Assembly (NCBI RefSeq): GCF_005843925.1
Contig: NZ_VCBC01000004.1
Span: forward strand, 62,001-126,000
Length of the DNA: 64,000 nucleotides
Origin: Thalassotalea litorea
GTDB lineage: Bacteria > Pseudomonadota > Gammaproteobacteria > Enterobacterales > Alteromonadaceae
Direction: 5' to 3'
Both the position numbers and the translations under genes were made by a program. Shown in pieces: positions 49,451 through 59,981 of the stretch (the stretch's first letter is position 1; each line of letters begins with the position of its first letter). Under the pieces are notes generated by a model. It did no database searches and was not told the DNA's origin. It saw only the letters and a list, made by a program, of their open reading frames with translations.

Positions 49451-50791
49451 ATGACGGCACTGCAGTTTTTACAGGATAAACGCGTAACAATTCTCGGTCT
49501 GGGCGCGACTGGGATGTCTTGTGCACGTTTTCTTGACCGTCATCATATTCCTTTTTCGGTGATCGACTCCCGTGCGTGTGTCGCTGGCGTCGCACAAGCG
49601 AATGCCTTGCCCCATTGCCTTGGTGTCTATCTGGGTGGTTGGGAAAAAGAGATTATCGCCAATAGCGAGATTATCATCGCCAGTCCAGGCGTCGATATTA
49701 ACGATGCCAATATCGCCGACGTTATCGCCGTTGGCACGGAAGTGATTGGTGATGTAGAATTGTTTGTTCGGGTTAATACCAAACCCATTGTTGCGCTAAC
49801 CGGATCCAATGGTAAATCAACCGTGGTGAGTTTAATCGCCCATCTGGCGCAAAGCTGCGGTGTAAATAGCATACTCGCCGGTAATATTGGCCAACCGGTG
49901 TTAGATATTGTCGAACGCGATGCCGACTTAATTATTCTCGAGCTTTCCAGTTTTCAATTAGAAACCATGTCGAAGATGCAGGCGCAAGTGGGTGGCATTC
50001 TCAATATTTGTGATGATCATCTGGACCGCCATCAGACGTTAGAAAATTATCAGGCGATAAAACAACGCATTTATCAGATGAGTCAATATTGCGTTTACAA
50101 TCGTCAGGATGCACGAACACTCCCGCCGAAAACCGCAGAAAAACGACTGAGTTTTGGTCTGGATCAACCGCAACAAGGTCAGTTTGGCCTGATCCAAACC
50201 GACAAGACCTATCTCGCTTTTGATGAGCGCACGTTAATGGCGACCGACGAATTGCCATTAAGTGGTGAACACAATTATTTAAATTGTCTGGCAGCACTCG
50301 CCTATGGTCAGCTTTTAGGCTGGCCAATGACATCTATGCTGGAAGGTCTAAAGAGCTTCCGGGGATTGGCACACCGATGCCAGGTGGTTGGCTCAAAAGA
50401 CGGTGTTACCTGGGTCAATGATTCCAAGGCTACCAATGTTGGCGCCACGTTGGCAGCGATTGAAGGCTTGGCTAACAGTGCCAATAAACTGATTCTGATA
50501 GCTGGCGGTGACGGCAAGGGCGCGGACTTTACACCGTTGCAATCGGCATTCACCGATAAAGTCGATTCGTTGATAGTATTTGGTAAAGATAAACAGGCAT
50601 TAGCAAAATTAAAGCCAGATGCGATTTTGGTGGACTCCATGCACGAAGCGGTAAGTTATGCCAAAGCGCGAGTCGGTCGCGGCGATATGGTGTTGTTATC
50701 GCCAGCGTGCGCGAGCATCGATATGTACGCAAATTATATGGCGCGCGGCGATGACTTCAGTGCCTGTGTCAGGGAGGTGCAGCATGGCTAA
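49451..50791 (+). CDS. murD: UDP-MurNAc-alanine:D-glutamate ligase MurD
   Basis: Adds D-glutamate to UDP-MurNAc-alanine. The 446 residues have an N-terminal Rossmann-like domain (VTILGLGATGMSCARFL, about 11-27), a central ATP-binding domain with ALTGSNGKSTVVSLI (about 115-129) and a C-terminal domain with WVNDSKATNVGATLAA (about 321-336). E. coli MurD is 438 residues. It lies 40 bases after mraY and overlaps ftsW by 8. Confidence 0.97.
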   Translation: MTALQFLQDKRVTILGLGATGMSCARFLDRHHIPFSVIDSRACVAGVAQANALPHCLGVYLGGWEKEIIANSEIIIASPGVDINDANIADVIAVGTEVIGDVELFVRVNTKPIVALTGSNGKSTVVSLIAHLAQSCGVNSILAGNIGQPVLDIVERDADLIILELSSFQLETMSKMQAQVGGILNICDDHLDRHQTLENYQAIKQRIYQMSQYCVYNRQDARTLPPKTAEKRLSFGLDQPQQGQFGLIQTDKTYLAFDERTLMATDELPLSGEHNYLNCLAALAYGQLLGWPMTSMLEGLKSFRGLAHRCQVVGSKDGVTWVNDSKATNVGATLAAIEGLANSANKLILIAGGDGKGADFTPLQSAFTDKVDSLIVFGKDKQALAKLKPDAILVDSMHEAVSYAKARVGRGDMVLLSPACASIDMYANYMARGDDFSACVREVQHG

Positions 50792-52067
50792 ACCAAATAC
50801 CTCATTACCCATGCCATTAATGGCTTCTATTCCTCGATGGGGGCAATGGCTGAGCCTGTCTGGTGACGAGAAGCAGCCGCTTACATATGACCGAGGTTTT
50901 TTGTTATTGGCGCTGGCGTTGTTTCTTATCGGTATGATTATGGTCGCAAGTTCATCGATGCCAGTGGCAGAGCGCTTGTATGACAATCCATTTCATTTTG
51001 TCTTTCGCCATGGCTTTTACATCGTTATCAGTCTGGTGATTGCTGCGCTGGCGCTTACCCGCCCAATGCAACAATGGCACCAGGCAAGTGGTTATCTGCT
51101 GATATTGGCAATTGTGATGCTGGCCGCTGTGTTAGTTATTGGCCGTACGGTTAATGGTTCTACGCGCTGGATTGCCTTAGGACCTTTCAATATCCAGGCG
51201 GCGGAACCGGCGAAACTCTTTTTCTTTTGTTATTTATCCGCGTATCTGGTCCGTAAAAAAGATGAAATTACCGAACAGATCAAAGGTTTTTTTAAGCCTT
51301 TACTGGTGCTTGGGGTGCTTGGCTTTTTATTGCTGATGCAACCGGATCTGGGCACTGCCGTGGTAATGTTCATTACCACCATTGGTTTATTGTTTCTGGC
51401 GGGAGCCAAAATCTGGCAGTTTTTAGCGGTAATGTTCGGTGGTCTGATGGGGATTGCTGCGCTGATTGTGATGTCGCCATATCGCTGGCGTCGTATTACC
51501 GCATTTATGGAACCCTGGGAACGACCGTTTGATGAAGGCTATCAATTGACTCAATCGCTGATGGCCTACGGGCGCGGGGAAACGTTTGGTCAGGGGCTGG
51601 GGAATAGTATCCAAAAATTGGAGTATTTACCGGAGGCACACACGGACTTTGTTATGGCGGTTGTCGGTGAGGAATTTGGCTTTTTCGGTATTTTCATAAT
51701 TTTACTGATTTGTTTTACCTTAGTGATTAAAGCCTTATTTCTGGGCAAACGCGCGTTGCTCAATGAAAAATATTTTGAAGGTTATTTTGCCTACGCCATC
51801 GGCATTTGGATGAGTTTTCAGATTGCGGTAAATGTAGGTGCCAGTGCTGGCGTATTTCCAACTAAAGGATTGACCATGCCACTGATAAGTTATGGTGGCA
51901 GTTCGATGATCGTGATGACCCTGGCGATCGTGGTTTTGATCCGCATCGATCATGAATTACGGGTGCAAACGCTAAATAGTGCGAATCAATCAAATAGTAA
52001 ATCAAATGGCAAAGCAGCAAACAAAACACGAAAACCACGTAGCAAAGCAGGGGGCGATGATGAGTAA
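50784..52067 (+). CDS. ftsW: Septal peptidoglycan polymerase FtsW (SEDS family)
   Basis: Lipid II polymerase of the divisome, active with FtsI. The 427 residues form about ten membrane helices after a cytoplasmic N-terminus of about 45 residues. SEDS motifs include INGSTRWI (written VNGSTRWIALG), QPDLGTAVVMF, the large-loop YQLTQSLMAYGRGE region and KGLTMPLISYGGSSM. The ATG at 50784 overlaps the murD stop and follows AGGGAGG. The tail is rich in N, K and S. Another frame start further upstream is inside murD and unlikely. Confidence 0.95.
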   Translation: MAKPNTSLPMPLMASIPRWGQWLSLSGDEKQPLTYDRGFLLLALALFLIGMIMVASSSMPVAERLYDNPFHFVFRHGFYIVISLVIAALALTRPMQQWHQASGYLLILAIVMLAAVLVIGRTVNGSTRWIALGPFNIQAAEPAKLFFFCYLSAYLVRKKDEITEQIKGFFKPLLVLGVLGFLLLMQPDLGTAVVMFITTIGLLFLAGAKIWQFLAVMFGGLMGIAALIVMSPYRWRRITAFMEPWERPFDEGYQLTQSLMAYGRGETFGQGLGNSIQKLEYLPEAHTDFVMAVVGEEFGFFGIFIILLICFTLVIKALFLGKRALLNEKYFEGYFAYAIGIWMSFQIAVNVGASAGVFPTKGLTMPLISYGGSSMIVMTLAIVVLIRIDHELRVQTLNSANQSNSKSNGKAANKTRKPRSKAGGDDE

Positions 52068-53187
52068 GGCCCCAACAATACTGATTATGGCCGGAGGCAC
52101 CGGCGGGCATATCTTTCCAGGTCTTGCGGTGGCTGATTATTTGCAAGCGCAGGGGTGGCAAGTGCACTGGCTTGGCACCTCATCTCGAATGGAAGCCCAG
52201 GTTGTCCCTAAATATGGTTATGAGATTTCATTTATCGATATTGCCGGCTTACGGGGTAAAGGAATTCGCTCCTGGTTAAGTGCTCCGGTAAAAATTATTA
52301 AATCTGTGCGTCAGTCGCTTGCGGTTTTAGAACAGGTAAAGCCGGATGTCGTGCTTGGTATGGGTGGTTATGCATCGGGGCCAGGCGGCGTGGCCAGCAA
52401 AATAAAAGGGATACCTCTGGTGTTGCATGAACAAAATGCTGCCGCAGGATTATCGAATCGGATGCTCGCAAAAATTGCCAGTAAAGTCTTGGCGGCATTT
52501 CCCAATGCATTTGATTCAAACCTTGATGTGGAAGTTGTCGGTAATCCGGTACGAGCGGATATTCTCAATTTGCTTCAAGTTGATGAGCAAGAACAAGTTC
52601 TAGCCCAAGACGGTCAAGCAAGCGAAACTTCCGCGTTACACGCGAACAAAAATATCTTGGTGGTTGGGGGCAGTTTAGGCGCAAAAGTACTGAACGACAC
52701 TGTGCCAGAAGCTGTTGCCCAGATAACATCTGATCCGGTCTCATTGTGGCATCAAACCGGCGCCGGACATCTCCCCTCAGTGCAGGAGACGTATCGCTCA
52801 CTAAATCTTAACAATGACAATATCAAAATTACCGAATTTATCGATGATATGGCTGCAGCATATCGTTGGGCGGATGTGGTCATTTGCCGAGCTGGAGCAT
52901 TGACGGTTTCGGAACTCGCGTTGGCGGGAAAACCGGCAATATTCGTCCCATTACCCCATGCAGTCGATGATCATCAAACAAAAAACGCCATGTTTTTGGT
53001 AAACGCTGGGGCGGCGAAACTGCTGCCTCAATCTGAATTAACCGCTGCTGCTTTGGCACAGCAATTAACGTCGCTATTTAGCTCTGAGCAAAATTTGCTT
53101 ACTATGAGCAAAGCGAGCAATGCTGCGGCAAAGCCAGAAGCTACGCAACACGTAAGTGAAATATGTCAATCAATGGTACACCTATGA
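52060..53187 (+). CDS. murG: Lipid II synthase MurG
   Basis: Peripheral membrane glycosyltransferase that adds GlcNAc to lipid I. The 375 residues show the N-terminal [19 protein letters not shown] (about 10-28), [11 protein letters not shown] (about 100-110), [14 protein letters not shown] in the second domain, and [20 protein letters not shown] near the acceptor site. The segment at the domain boundary ([20 protein letters not shown], about 172-191) is roughly 12 residues longer than I recall for E. coli MurG (355). Start at 52060 fits the AGGGGG better than the ATG at 52057. Confidence 0.96.
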   Translation: MSKAPTILIMAGGTGGHIFPGLAVADYLQAQGWQVHWLGTSSRMEAQVVPKYGYEISFIDIAGLRGKGIRSWLSAPVKIIKSVRQSLAVLEQVKPDVVLGMGGYASGPGGVASKIKGIPLVLHEQNAAAGLSNRMLAKIASKVLAAFPNAFDSNLDVEVVGNPVRADILNLLQVDEQEQVLAQDGQASETSALHANKNILVVGGSLGAKVLNDTVPEAVAQITSDPVSLWHQTGAGHLPSVQETYRSLNLNNDNIKITEFIDDMAAAYRWADVVICRAGALTVSELALAGKPAIFVPLPHAVDDHQTKNAMFLVNAGAAKLLPQSELTAAALAQQLTSLFSSEQNLLTMSKASNAAAKPEATQHVSEICQSMVHL

Positions 53188-54647
53188 AACAATTAACAGC
53201 TCATATTCCCGAAATGCGCCGAGTGAAAGTGATTCACTTCGTTGGCATTGGCGGTGCCGGCATGGGCGGCATCGCAGAAGTACTTTTGAATGAAGGTTAT
53301 CAAGTCACCGGTTCTGATATCGGTGTCAATGCGGTCGTCAACCGCTTAACATCGTTGGGCGCACAAATCTCCATTGGTCACCAGCCTGAGAATATCCACG
53401 GTGCCAGCGTTATCGTTGTTTCAACAGCAATCGACGCCGACAATGTCGAGCTGCAAGCCGCGCAGAAACTGCGTATTCCTGTGGTTCGTCGAGCGGAAAT
53501 GCTGGCCGAGTTAATGCGCTTTCGTCATGGCATTGCCATCGCCGGAACCCATGGCAAAACCACCACCACCAGCTTGATTGCCAGCATTCTTGCGGAAGGT
53601 GAACTCGACCCGACTTTTGTTATCGGTGGCTTGCTCAACAGTGCCGGCACCAATGCGCGGTTAGGTAGCAGTCGCTATCTGGTGGCCGAAGCAGACGAAA
53701 GCGATGCCTCTTTTTTGCATTTGCAACCTATGGTTTCGGTCGTTACAAATATCGATGCCGACCATATGGAAACCTATGAAGGGGACTTTGAAAAACTCAA
53801 AGACACGTATCTCGAGTTTTTACATAATTTGCCGTTTTATGGTCTGGCCGTTGTTTGTGTTGATAATCCGGTTGTTAAAGAATTACTGCCAAGAATTTCC
53901 AGGCAAATCATTACCTATGGTTTTTCCAGCGATGCCGATGTGCGCGCCACGGATTACCAACAACGCTCGCAAACCTCAACCTTTACCGTGCATCGCAAGG
54001 ACAAACCGGCACTCGCAATTTCCTTGAACCTGCCGGGTCGTCATAATGTGCTGAATGCGTTAGCGGCCATCGCCGTGGCCACGGATGAAGGTGTTAGCGA
54101 TCAAGCAATCGTTGCCTCGTTAGAAAAATTTGAAGGGATAGGTCGTCGCTTTGAATTTTTAGCGCAGCTATCTACCGAGCAGGGGGGAATGCAAGTCATC
54201 GATGATTACGGACATCACCCAAGTGAAGTGGATGCGACCATTAAAGCAATGCGCAATGGCTGGCCGGGTAAGCGTCTGGTAATGATGTTCCAACCGCATC
54301 GATATTCCAGAACCCGAGATTTGTATGAAGACTTTGTCGAGGTATTATCTCAGGTAGATTCGCTGGTGTTATTGGATGTCTATGCGGCAGGTGAAGAGCC
54401 AGTGGTAAACGCCGATTCGAAAGCGTTAGCACGCAGTATTCGTTCTCGCGGGGCGCTAGAACCCATTTATGTCAGTTCACCGGAGCAGTTACCGGACATA
54501 ATGTCGTCAATCTTACAAGACGGGGATATGTTAATCACCCAAGGCGCCGGGAATATCGGGGCAATTGCGCGCGAGCTGATTAAAGCCAAAGTATTAAATA
54601 TTAAGCCTGACACCAAGCTAAAAAAAACTGGGGATGATAATGACTAA
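53184..54647 (+). CDS. murC: UDP-MurNAc:L-alanine ligase MurC
   Basis: First amino acid ligase of the precursor pathway. The 487 residues have an N-terminal nucleotide-binding domain ([23 protein letters not shown], about 15-33), ATP-binding [14 protein letters not shown] (about 121-134), [10 protein letters not shown] and a C-terminal [16 protein letters not shown]. coli MurC is 491. The ATG at 53184 overlaps the murG stop as ATGA, which suggests coupling; an ATG at 53163 would add seven residues. It overlaps the start of ddl by 8 bases. Confidence 0.96.
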   Translation: MKQLTAHIPEMRRVKVIHFVGIGGAGMGGIAEVLLNEGYQVTGSDIGVNAVVNRLTSLGAQISIGHQPENIHGASVIVVSTAIDADNVELQAAQKLRIPVVRRAEMLAELMRFRHGIAIAGTHGKTTTTSLIASILAEGELDPTFVIGGLLNSAGTNARLGSSRYLVAEADESDASFLHLQPMVSVVTNIDADHMETYEGDFEKLKDTYLEFLHNLPFYGLAVVCVDNPVVKELLPRISRQIITYGFSSDADVRATDYQQRSQTSTFTVHRKDKPALAISLNLPGRHNVLNALAAIAVATDEGVSDQAIVASLEKFEGIGRRFEFLAQLSTEQGGMQVIDDYGHHPSEVDATIKAMRNGWPGKRLVMMFQPHRYSRTRDLYEDFVEVLSQVDSLVLLDVYAAGEEPVVNADSKALARSIRSRGALEPIYVSSPEQLPDIMSSILQDGDMLITQGAGNIGAIARELIKAKVLNIKPDTKLKKTGDDND

Positions 54648-55590
54648 CGCAGCCATGCTCACCACAGAGCAGTTGAAACAAGAGAAAATTGCCGTGTTGT
54701 TTGGTGGCGATAGTGCCGAACGGGACGTGTCATTAAATTCTGGCGCAGCGGTTGTTAAAGGGCTCGAGCAATTTGGGTACCAGGTCTTGGCAATCGATAC
54801 CCAGGGTTTTTCGCTGACCGATTTACATGCGTTAAAAGTCGACCGAGTGTTTATTGCCCTGCATGGCCGTGGCGGAGAAGATGGCTGTTTGCAAGGGGCA
54901 CTTGAATACATGAAGATCCCTTACACCGGTTCGGGCGTGCTTGGCTCGGCATTATCCATGGATAAGGTCCGCTCTAAGCAATTATTTAAAGCCAGCGGCA
55001 TTGCAACAGCGGCGTTTTATGTTATCAACCGAGAAGATTACCAACAGGCGGACTTGTCCTCGATTCTTGTGCAGTTGGGTGGCAAGGTGATGGTAAAACC
55101 TGCCAAAGAAGGGTCGAGCATAGGGATGAGTATTGCCAGCAATAGTGAGCAATTAAAGCAGTCTGTTGCTGTGGCATTGAAATATGACCAACAGGTATTG
55201 ATTGAACAGTGGTTAAGTGGCGCTGAGTATACAGTGGCAATCCTAGGCGACGACGCATTGCCGGCGATCCGTATGGAAACCCCTAATGAGTTTTATGATT
55301 ACCAGGCAAAATACCAGAGTCAAACAACCTTGTATCATTGCCCGTGCGGTCTCTCTGAAGAACAAGAAGTAAGATTACAGGCATTAGCATTGCGAGCGTT
55401 TAAGTCTACTGGCGCAAAAGGTTGGGGACGCGTTGATGTGATGCAGGATGAATCAGGAAATTGGCAGGTCTTGGAAGTGAATACGGTGCCGGGAATGACG
55501 GAATCGTCATTAGTACCGAAAGCTGCGAAACAGGCGGGATTAAGCTTTTCCGCGCTGACTGAGCGAATTTTGCAACTAAGCGTTGCTTGA
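54640..55590 (+). CDS. ddlB: D-alanine:D-alanine ligase
   Basis: Joins two D-alanines for MurF. The 316-residue ATP-grasp protein has the N-terminal [17 protein letters not shown] (about 19-35), the D-Ala-binding GRGGEDG (about 73-79) and [15 protein letters not shown] (about 93-107), the grasp [11 protein letters not shown] (about 148-158) and [14 protein letters not shown] (about 274-287). The ATG at 54640 is spaced better to GGGG than the ATG at 54634. Length matches DdlB (306) within the dcw cluster. Confidence 0.95.
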   Translation: MTNAAMLTTEQLKQEKIAVLFGGDSAERDVSLNSGAAVVKGLEQFGYQVLAIDTQGFSLTDLHALKVDRVFIALHGRGGEDGCLQGALEYMKIPYTGSGVLGSALSMDKVRSKQLFKASGIATAAFYVINREDYQQADLSSILVQLGGKVMVKPAKEGSSIGMSIASNSEQLKQSVAVALKYDQQVLIEQWLSGAEYTVAILGDDALPAIRMETPNEFYDYQAKYQSQTTLYHCPCGLSEEQEVRLQALALRAFKSTGAKGWGRVDVMQDESGNWQVLEVNTVPGMTESSLVPKAAKQAGLSFSALTERILQLSVA

Positions 55591-55612
55591 ACGTGATTAA
55601 CAGGGATTGGAA

Positions 55613-56392
55613 ATGAGTCGCGAATTGACGATAACAGAAACAAGCGCAAAGCCGAACCTTAGGTTTTGGTTAGGCTTAGTGTTTTTTATCGTCACTTGCC
55701 TGGGGTTGTTATTTGGCCTGACTCGATTATTGCAAGGGATGATGCAGGAAAATGTTGCTCCGGTTTCCTCATTAGTGATTAATGGCAATACCCCGTACAC
55801 CCAGCAAGATGAGATTGTTGCGGCAATTACCCGGGCGAAACTGGATAACTTTTTCCAGCTTGATGTTAATCAGGTACAAATGCAAATAGAAGCGTTGCCC
55901 TGGGTTTATTCGGCAACCGTTCGCAAACAATGGCCTAATGAACTTAGGGTTTATGTTGAAGATCAAAAGCCGGTTGCGCAATGGAACTCAGATTTTTTCA
56001 TTAATGAACACGGCACAATTTTTCAAGCGGCACAGGCGCGAGTACAGCACCCACTGCCAAAATTGTTTGGTCCGGAAGGCAGTGAAAAAACGGCCCTGGA
56101 AAATTATCAGAATCTCAATGAGTTATTAGCCTTCATTCAGTCTGATATTCGTGAATTGGTGTTAACCGAACGCTTTGCCTGGCAATTGACCTTATCCGAT
56201 GGTGTCTATTTGAATCTGGGGCGAGAAGATCGGGTAAAACGTTTGCAACGATATATGGATGCCTATCCACAAATTAAGGCGCAACAAACAAAGCAGCAGC
56301 AAGTCGATTATGTGGACTTGCGTTATGACACGGGTTTGGCCGTAGGTTTTAAACCAATACAACCAAAAGAAGAGCACAATGGTAATGCCTAA
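55613..56392 (+). CDS. ftsQ: Cell division protein FtsQ
   Basis: Bitopic division protein that recruits FtsL and FtsB. The 259 residues have a cytoplasmic tail, one transmembrane helix (about 18-40), a POTRA domain (about 48-118; VSSLVINGNTPYTQQDEI, WVYSATVRKQWPNELRVYV) and a beta domain with ERFAWQLTLSDGVYLNLGRED. The ATG at 55613 after AGGGATTGG is preferred over a TTG at 55607. It overlaps ftsA by 14 bases. Confidence 0.94.
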   Translation: MSRELTITETSAKPNLRFWLGLVFFIVTCLGLLFGLTRLLQGMMQENVAPVSSLVINGNTPYTQQDEIVAAITRAKLDNFFQLDVNQVQMQIEALPWVYSATVRKQWPNELRVYVEDQKPVAQWNSDFFINEHGTIFQAAQARVQHPLPKLFGPEGSEKTALENYQNLNELLAFIQSDIRELVLTERFAWQLTLSDGVYLNLGREDRVKRLQRYMDAYPQIKAQQTKQQQVDYVDLRYDTGLAVGFKPIQPKEEHNGNA

Positions 56393-57617
56393 AGCAATGG
56401 AAAGAAATTTAGTAGTTGGACTGGACATCGGCACTTCAAAAATTGTTGCCGTGGTTGGTGAAGTCACATTGGACAACACATTGAACATCGTCGGTGTCGG
56501 TCAGCATGCGGCACGAGGTATGGATAAGGGCGGCGTTAATGATTTGCATTTGGTGATGCAATCGATTCAGCGTGCCATTAACGAAGCAGAATTAATGTCG
56601 GATTGTCGGATTGGTAATGTCTACCTGGGCATTTCTGGAAAACATATTAAATGCCAGAACGAAAACGGTATGGTGCCCATTAATGACAGCGAAGTGATGC
56701 AGGAAGACGTCGACAACGTTATTCATACAGCGCGTTCCGTGCCATTATCGGCAGAGCGCCGTATGTTGCATGTGTTACCGCAAGAATATACGGTGGATTG
56801 TCAGGAGGGGATTAAAAGCCCGATCGGCATGTCCGGGGTACGGATGGAAGCGAAGGTACATATTGTAACTTGTGCCAATGATATGGCCCGCAATATTGTT
56901 AAATGTGTTGAGCGCTGTGATTTACATGCAGACCAGTTGATTTTCTCGGCACTCGCGTCAAGTTATGCGGTCCTGACGGAAGATGAAAAAGAACTGGGTG
57001 TTTGTGTTGTCGATATGGGCGCAGGCACGATGGATATTTCGGTGTTTACCGGCGGTGCTTTACGCCATAGTGCGGTGATTGCCGTTGGTGGTAATCAGGT
57101 CAGTAGTGACATTGCAAAAATATTTCGAACTCCGTTGAGTCATGCGGAAGAAATCAAGGTACAATACGCCTGTGCATTGCGCCAAATGGTGTCAATGGAA
57201 GAAAATATCGAGGTTCCCAGTGTCGGTGGGCGTCCGGCGCGAAGCATGTCGCGTCATACACTGGCGGAAGTGGTTGAACCTAGGTATCATGAGTTGTTTG
57301 AGCTAATTCAGGAAGAATTGCGAGAAACAGGTCTTGAAGATCAGATAGCAGCGGGTATCGTTTTGACCGGCGGAACCGCAAAAATGGAAGGCGTAGTTGA
57401 GTTTGCCGAAGAAATATTCCAAATGCCGGTTCGCATCGGCACACCGTTGAATATTACCGGCTTGACAGACTATGTAAATGACCCAAGTTATAGTACAGTA
57501 GTGGGTTTGCTCCACTATGGTTTGCAACACAGCAATCAAAGTGGGGCTGAAACAGGTAATAATGGGGGAATGGCAGGACTCTGGGCCAAGTTCCGTTCCC
57601 TTTTAAAGGAATTTTAA
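56379..57617 (+). CDS. ftsA: Cell division protein FtsA
   Basis: Actin-like ATPase that tethers FtsZ to the membrane. The 412 residues contain VGLDIGTSKIVAVVGE (about 13-28), the 1C domain region around 85-165, a phosphate-2 loop VVDMGAGTMDISVFTGG (about 207-223), GIVLTGGTAKMEGV and the amphipathic membrane-targeting tail GLWAKFRSLLKEF. Alternative ATGs lie at 56385 and 56397. It overlaps ftsQ and precedes ftsZ by 48 bases. Confidence 0.96.
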   Translation: MVMPKAMERNLVVGLDIGTSKIVAVVGEVTLDNTLNIVGVGQHAARGMDKGGVNDLHLVMQSIQRAINEAELMSDCRIGNVYLGISGKHIKCQNENGMVPINDSEVMQEDVDNVIHTARSVPLSAERRMLHVLPQEYTVDCQEGIKSPIGMSGVRMEAKVHIVTCANDMARNIVKCVERCDLHADQLIFSALASSYAVLTEDEKELGVCVVDMGAGTMDISVFTGGALRHSAVIAVGGNQVSSDIAKIFRTPLSHAEEIKVQYACALRQMVSMEENIEVPSVGGRPARSMSRHTLAEVVEPRYHELFELIQEELRETGLEDQIAAGIVLTGGTAKMEGVVEFAEEIFQMPVRIGTPLNITGLTDYVNDPSYSTVVGLLHYGLQHSNQSGAETGNNGGMAGLWAKFRSLLKEF

Positions 57618-57665
57618 AATACAGTTTTTGGTGGAACAAAAAAAGTAACAAAGACGGAGAGAACT

Positions 57666-58820
57666 ATGTTTGAACTAATGGACGACCACAACGAGGAAGC
57701 GGTCATCAAAGTTATCGGTGTCGGCGGCGGCGGCGGTAACGCGGTGGAGCATATGGTAAGCCAGACCATTGAAGGGGTTGAGTTTATCACGGCGAATACC
57801 GATTCCCAGGCTTTACGCAATTCATCGGCTAATATCACTTTGCAATTGGGGGCGGATGTCACCAAAGGTTTAGGTGCAGGTGCGAATCCGGAAATCGGAC
57901 GACGTGCGGCTGAAGAAGATCGCGAGACAATTCGCCAGACCCTGCAAGGGTCAGATATGATATTTATTGCCGCTGGCATGGGTGGTGGTACCGGTACTGG
58001 TGCTGCACCTGTTGTTGCTGAAGTGGCTAAAGAAATGGGGATATTGACGGTTGCAGTAGTAACCAAACCATTCCCATTTGAAGGGAAAAAACGTATGAAT
58101 TACGCGGAGCAAGGCATTGAGTTCCTTGCTGGTAACGTTGATTCATTGATCACTATCCCGAATGAAAAACTACTTAAAGTACTGGGTCCAGGTACAAGTT
58201 TATTGGATGCGTTTAAAGCTGCAAACAATGTACTTTTAGGTGCTGTGCAAGGTATTGCGGAACTGATTACCCGTCCAGGTCTAATCAATGTCGATTTCGC
58301 CGATGTTCGTACGGTAATGTCAGAAATGGGCACCGCGATGATGGGCTCAGGCATTGCTTCCGGTGAAGACCGTGCGGAAGAAGCTGCAGAATCTGCGATT
58401 TCCAGCCCGTTATTGGAAGATGTCGATCTTGCCGGCGCACGCGGTATCTTGGTCAATATCACTGCCGGTATGGATATCAGTATTGACGAGTTTGAAACCG
58501 TTGGTAATGCAGTGAAAGCGTTCGCGTCTGAAAATGCAACGGTCGTTGTTGGCGCCGTGATTGACCCGGATATGTCCGATGAATTACGGGTAACGGTTGT
58601 GGCCACAGGTATTGGTATTGCTCAGAAACCTGAAATCACCATAGTACCGAATAAACCCGTTCAGGAGCCTATGGTTGTTAATGGCGGTTTTGCAGGTAAT
58701 GCGGAGCCAGAGCCAGTGAGTAATCCATACGCAGAAGAAAAAGCCGCACCGCAACAAGCGAGCAGTGCCGATCCAGACTACTTAGATATCCCTGCTTTCC
58801 TACGAAAACAGGCTGATTAG
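57666..58820 (+). CDS. ftsZ: Cell division GTPase FtsZ
   Basis: Tubulin-like GTPase that forms the Z-ring. The 384 residues match E. coli (383): [18 protein letters not shown] at about 14-31, the tubulin signature [20 protein letters not shown] (about 102-121), the T7-loop [15 protein letters not shown] (about 206-220), a variable linker (about 317-365) and the conserved C-terminal peptide [12 protein letters not shown] that binds FtsA and ZipA. It ends the dcw cluster, followed by a weak hairpin and the lpxC promoter. Confidence 0.98.
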   Translation: MFELMDDHNEEAVIKVIGVGGGGGNAVEHMVSQTIEGVEFITANTDSQALRNSSANITLQLGADVTKGLGAGANPEIGRRAAEEDRETIRQTLQGSDMIFIAAGMGGGTGTGAAPVVAEVAKEMGILTVAVVTKPFPFEGKKRMNYAEQGIEFLAGNVDSLITIPNEKLLKVLGPGTSLLDAFKAANNVLLGAVQGIAELITRPGLINVDFADVRTVMSEMGTAMMGSGIASGEDRAEEAAESAISSPLLEDVDLAGARGILVNITAGMDISIDEFETVGNAVKAFASENATVVVGAVIDPDMSDELRVTVVATGIGIAQKPEITIVPNKPVQEPMVVNGGFAGNAEPEPVSNPYAEEKAAPQQASSADPDYLDIPAFLRKQAD

Positions 58821-58893
58821 TCGGAACCTCTGTTTTGGAGGTTAAATAAGTGGTTGAATTTTCGGTGTTTATTATAACTGGAAAGGGCGAATT

Positions 58894-58922
58894 TTGACTG
58901 CTAGCGAGAGTTTTGCTATATT
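58894..58922 (+). promoter_or_regulatory. Promoter of lpxC
   Basis: TTGACT (58894-58899), a 17-base spacer and TATATT (58917-58922), the best sigma-70 match in the window. A leader of about 90 bases follows. Confidence 0.8.
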
Positions 58923-58972
58923 ACGCCCCCGGCTCACTGGTCTGAACTGTTAAAACAGAGATAAGGCGAGCG

Positions 58973-59011
58973 ATGAGCCAAGATAAAAAGATTAATTTTG
59001 CGCAGCATTAA
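58973..59011 (+). CDS. 12-codon leader ORF before lpxC
   Basis: An ATG at 58973 opens [12 protein letters not shown] and stops at 59009-59011, 8 bases before the lpxC ATG. It has its own AAGG with 6-base spacing, and AAGGCGA occurs before both this ORF and lpxC, so the two start regions look duplicated. It may be a coupling or attenuating leader peptide, or chance. No homologue is known to me. Confidence 0.4.
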   Translation: MSQDKKINFAQH

Positions 59012-59019
59012 GGCGAATT

Positions 59020-59934
59020 ATGATTAAACAACGTACGATAAAAGATAGTGTTTCGGCCACAGGAGTCGGTTTACACAAAGGTGAAAAGGTGCAGATCACT
59101 CTCCGTCCTGCCCCTGCCAATACTGGTATTATTTTTCGCCGTGTAGACTTAGAACCGGTTGTTGATATCAAAGCTTGCCCTGAAGCCGTGGGCGAGACGA
59201 CGTTGTGTACCTGTCTGGTAAATGAACAGGGTGTTCAAATTTCCACCGTTGAACACCTGCTTGCAGCCGTTGCAGGGTTGGGTATCGATAATATGATTAT
59301 CGAAGTAGATTCTCCGGAAATCCCAATCATGGATGGTAGTGCATTACCGTTTGTTTATTTGATTCAGTCTGTAGGGATTGATGAAGCCAATGTCGCCAAA
59401 CGTTTTCTGCGAATTAAAAATACGATTCGTGTCGAAGAAGGCGATAAATGGGCCGAGCTTCGTCCTTACGAAGGCTTTAAAGTAAATTTTGCCATCGATT
59501 TTGACCACCCGGTTATTGCCAATACGGCACAAACCATGAAGATGGATTTTTCTAGCAGCTCATTTATTAAAGAAATCAGTCGTGCTCGCACCTTTGGTTT
59601 TATGAAAGATATTGAGTTTTTGCGTTCTCATAATCTGGCATTAGGCGGTAGCTTGGAAAATGCTATCGTACTGGACGAATACCGTATGCTTAATTCCGAT
59701 GATTTACGTTATGACGATGAATTCGTCAAACATAAAATCCTCGATGCTATCGGTGATTTGTATATGTCCGGCGTGAGTATTCTTGGTGAGTTAAATGCTT
59801 ATAAATCCGGACACGGTCTGAACAACCTATTGTTGAGAGAAGTCTTTAAGCAAAGCGAAAACTGGGAGTGGGTCACTTATGAAGACAACCGTCCTGCACC
59901 GATCGCGTATCAGGACGCTCTCGTCCACAACTAA
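59020..59934 (+). CDS. lpxC: UDP-3-O-acyl-GlcNAc deacetylase LpxC
   Basis: Zinc-dependent committed step of lipid A synthesis. The 304 residues match E. coli (305). Zinc and catalytic residues are visible in [12 protein letters not shown] (His79), in [14 protein letters not shown] (the His/Asp pair) and in [13 protein letters not shown] (His265). [15 protein letters not shown] is also a family signature. Strong promoter and leader ORF upstream, hairpin terminator downstream. In E. coli LpxC levels are controlled by FtsH through its C-terminus; the tail here (AYQDALVHN) is different from the one I recall. Confidence 0.97.
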   Translation: MIKQRTIKDSVSATGVGLHKGEKVQITLRPAPANTGIIFRRVDLEPVVDIKACPEAVGETTLCTCLVNEQGVQISTVEHLLAAVAGLGIDNMIIEVDSPEIPIMDGSALPFVYLIQSVGIDEANVAKRFLRIKNTIRVEEGDKWAELRPYEGFKVNFAIDFDHPVIANTAQTMKMDFSSSSFIKEISRARTFGFMKDIEFLRSHNLALGGSLENAIVLDEYRMLNSDDLRYDDEFVKHKILDAIGDLYMSGVSILGELNAYKSGHGLNNLLLREVFKQSENWEWVTYEDNRPAPIAYQDALVHN

Positions 59935-59943
59935 TCCAATTCT

Positions 59944-59969
59944 AAAACCGAGGTTAACCCTCGGTTTTT
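59944..59969. terminator. Bidirectional terminator between lpxC and dciA
   Basis: AAAACCGAGG (59944-59953) pairs with CCTCGGTTTT (59959-59968), leaving TTAAC as the loop. A and T runs flank it on both sides, and it separates convergent genes. Confidence 0.9.
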
Positions 59970-59981
59970 AATTTCCGCCTT

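Noticed and set aside
58825..58843. AACCTC/GAGGTT hairpin after ftsZ as a terminator.
   Set aside because: A 6-bp stem with a 7-base loop and no T-run; too weak to call.
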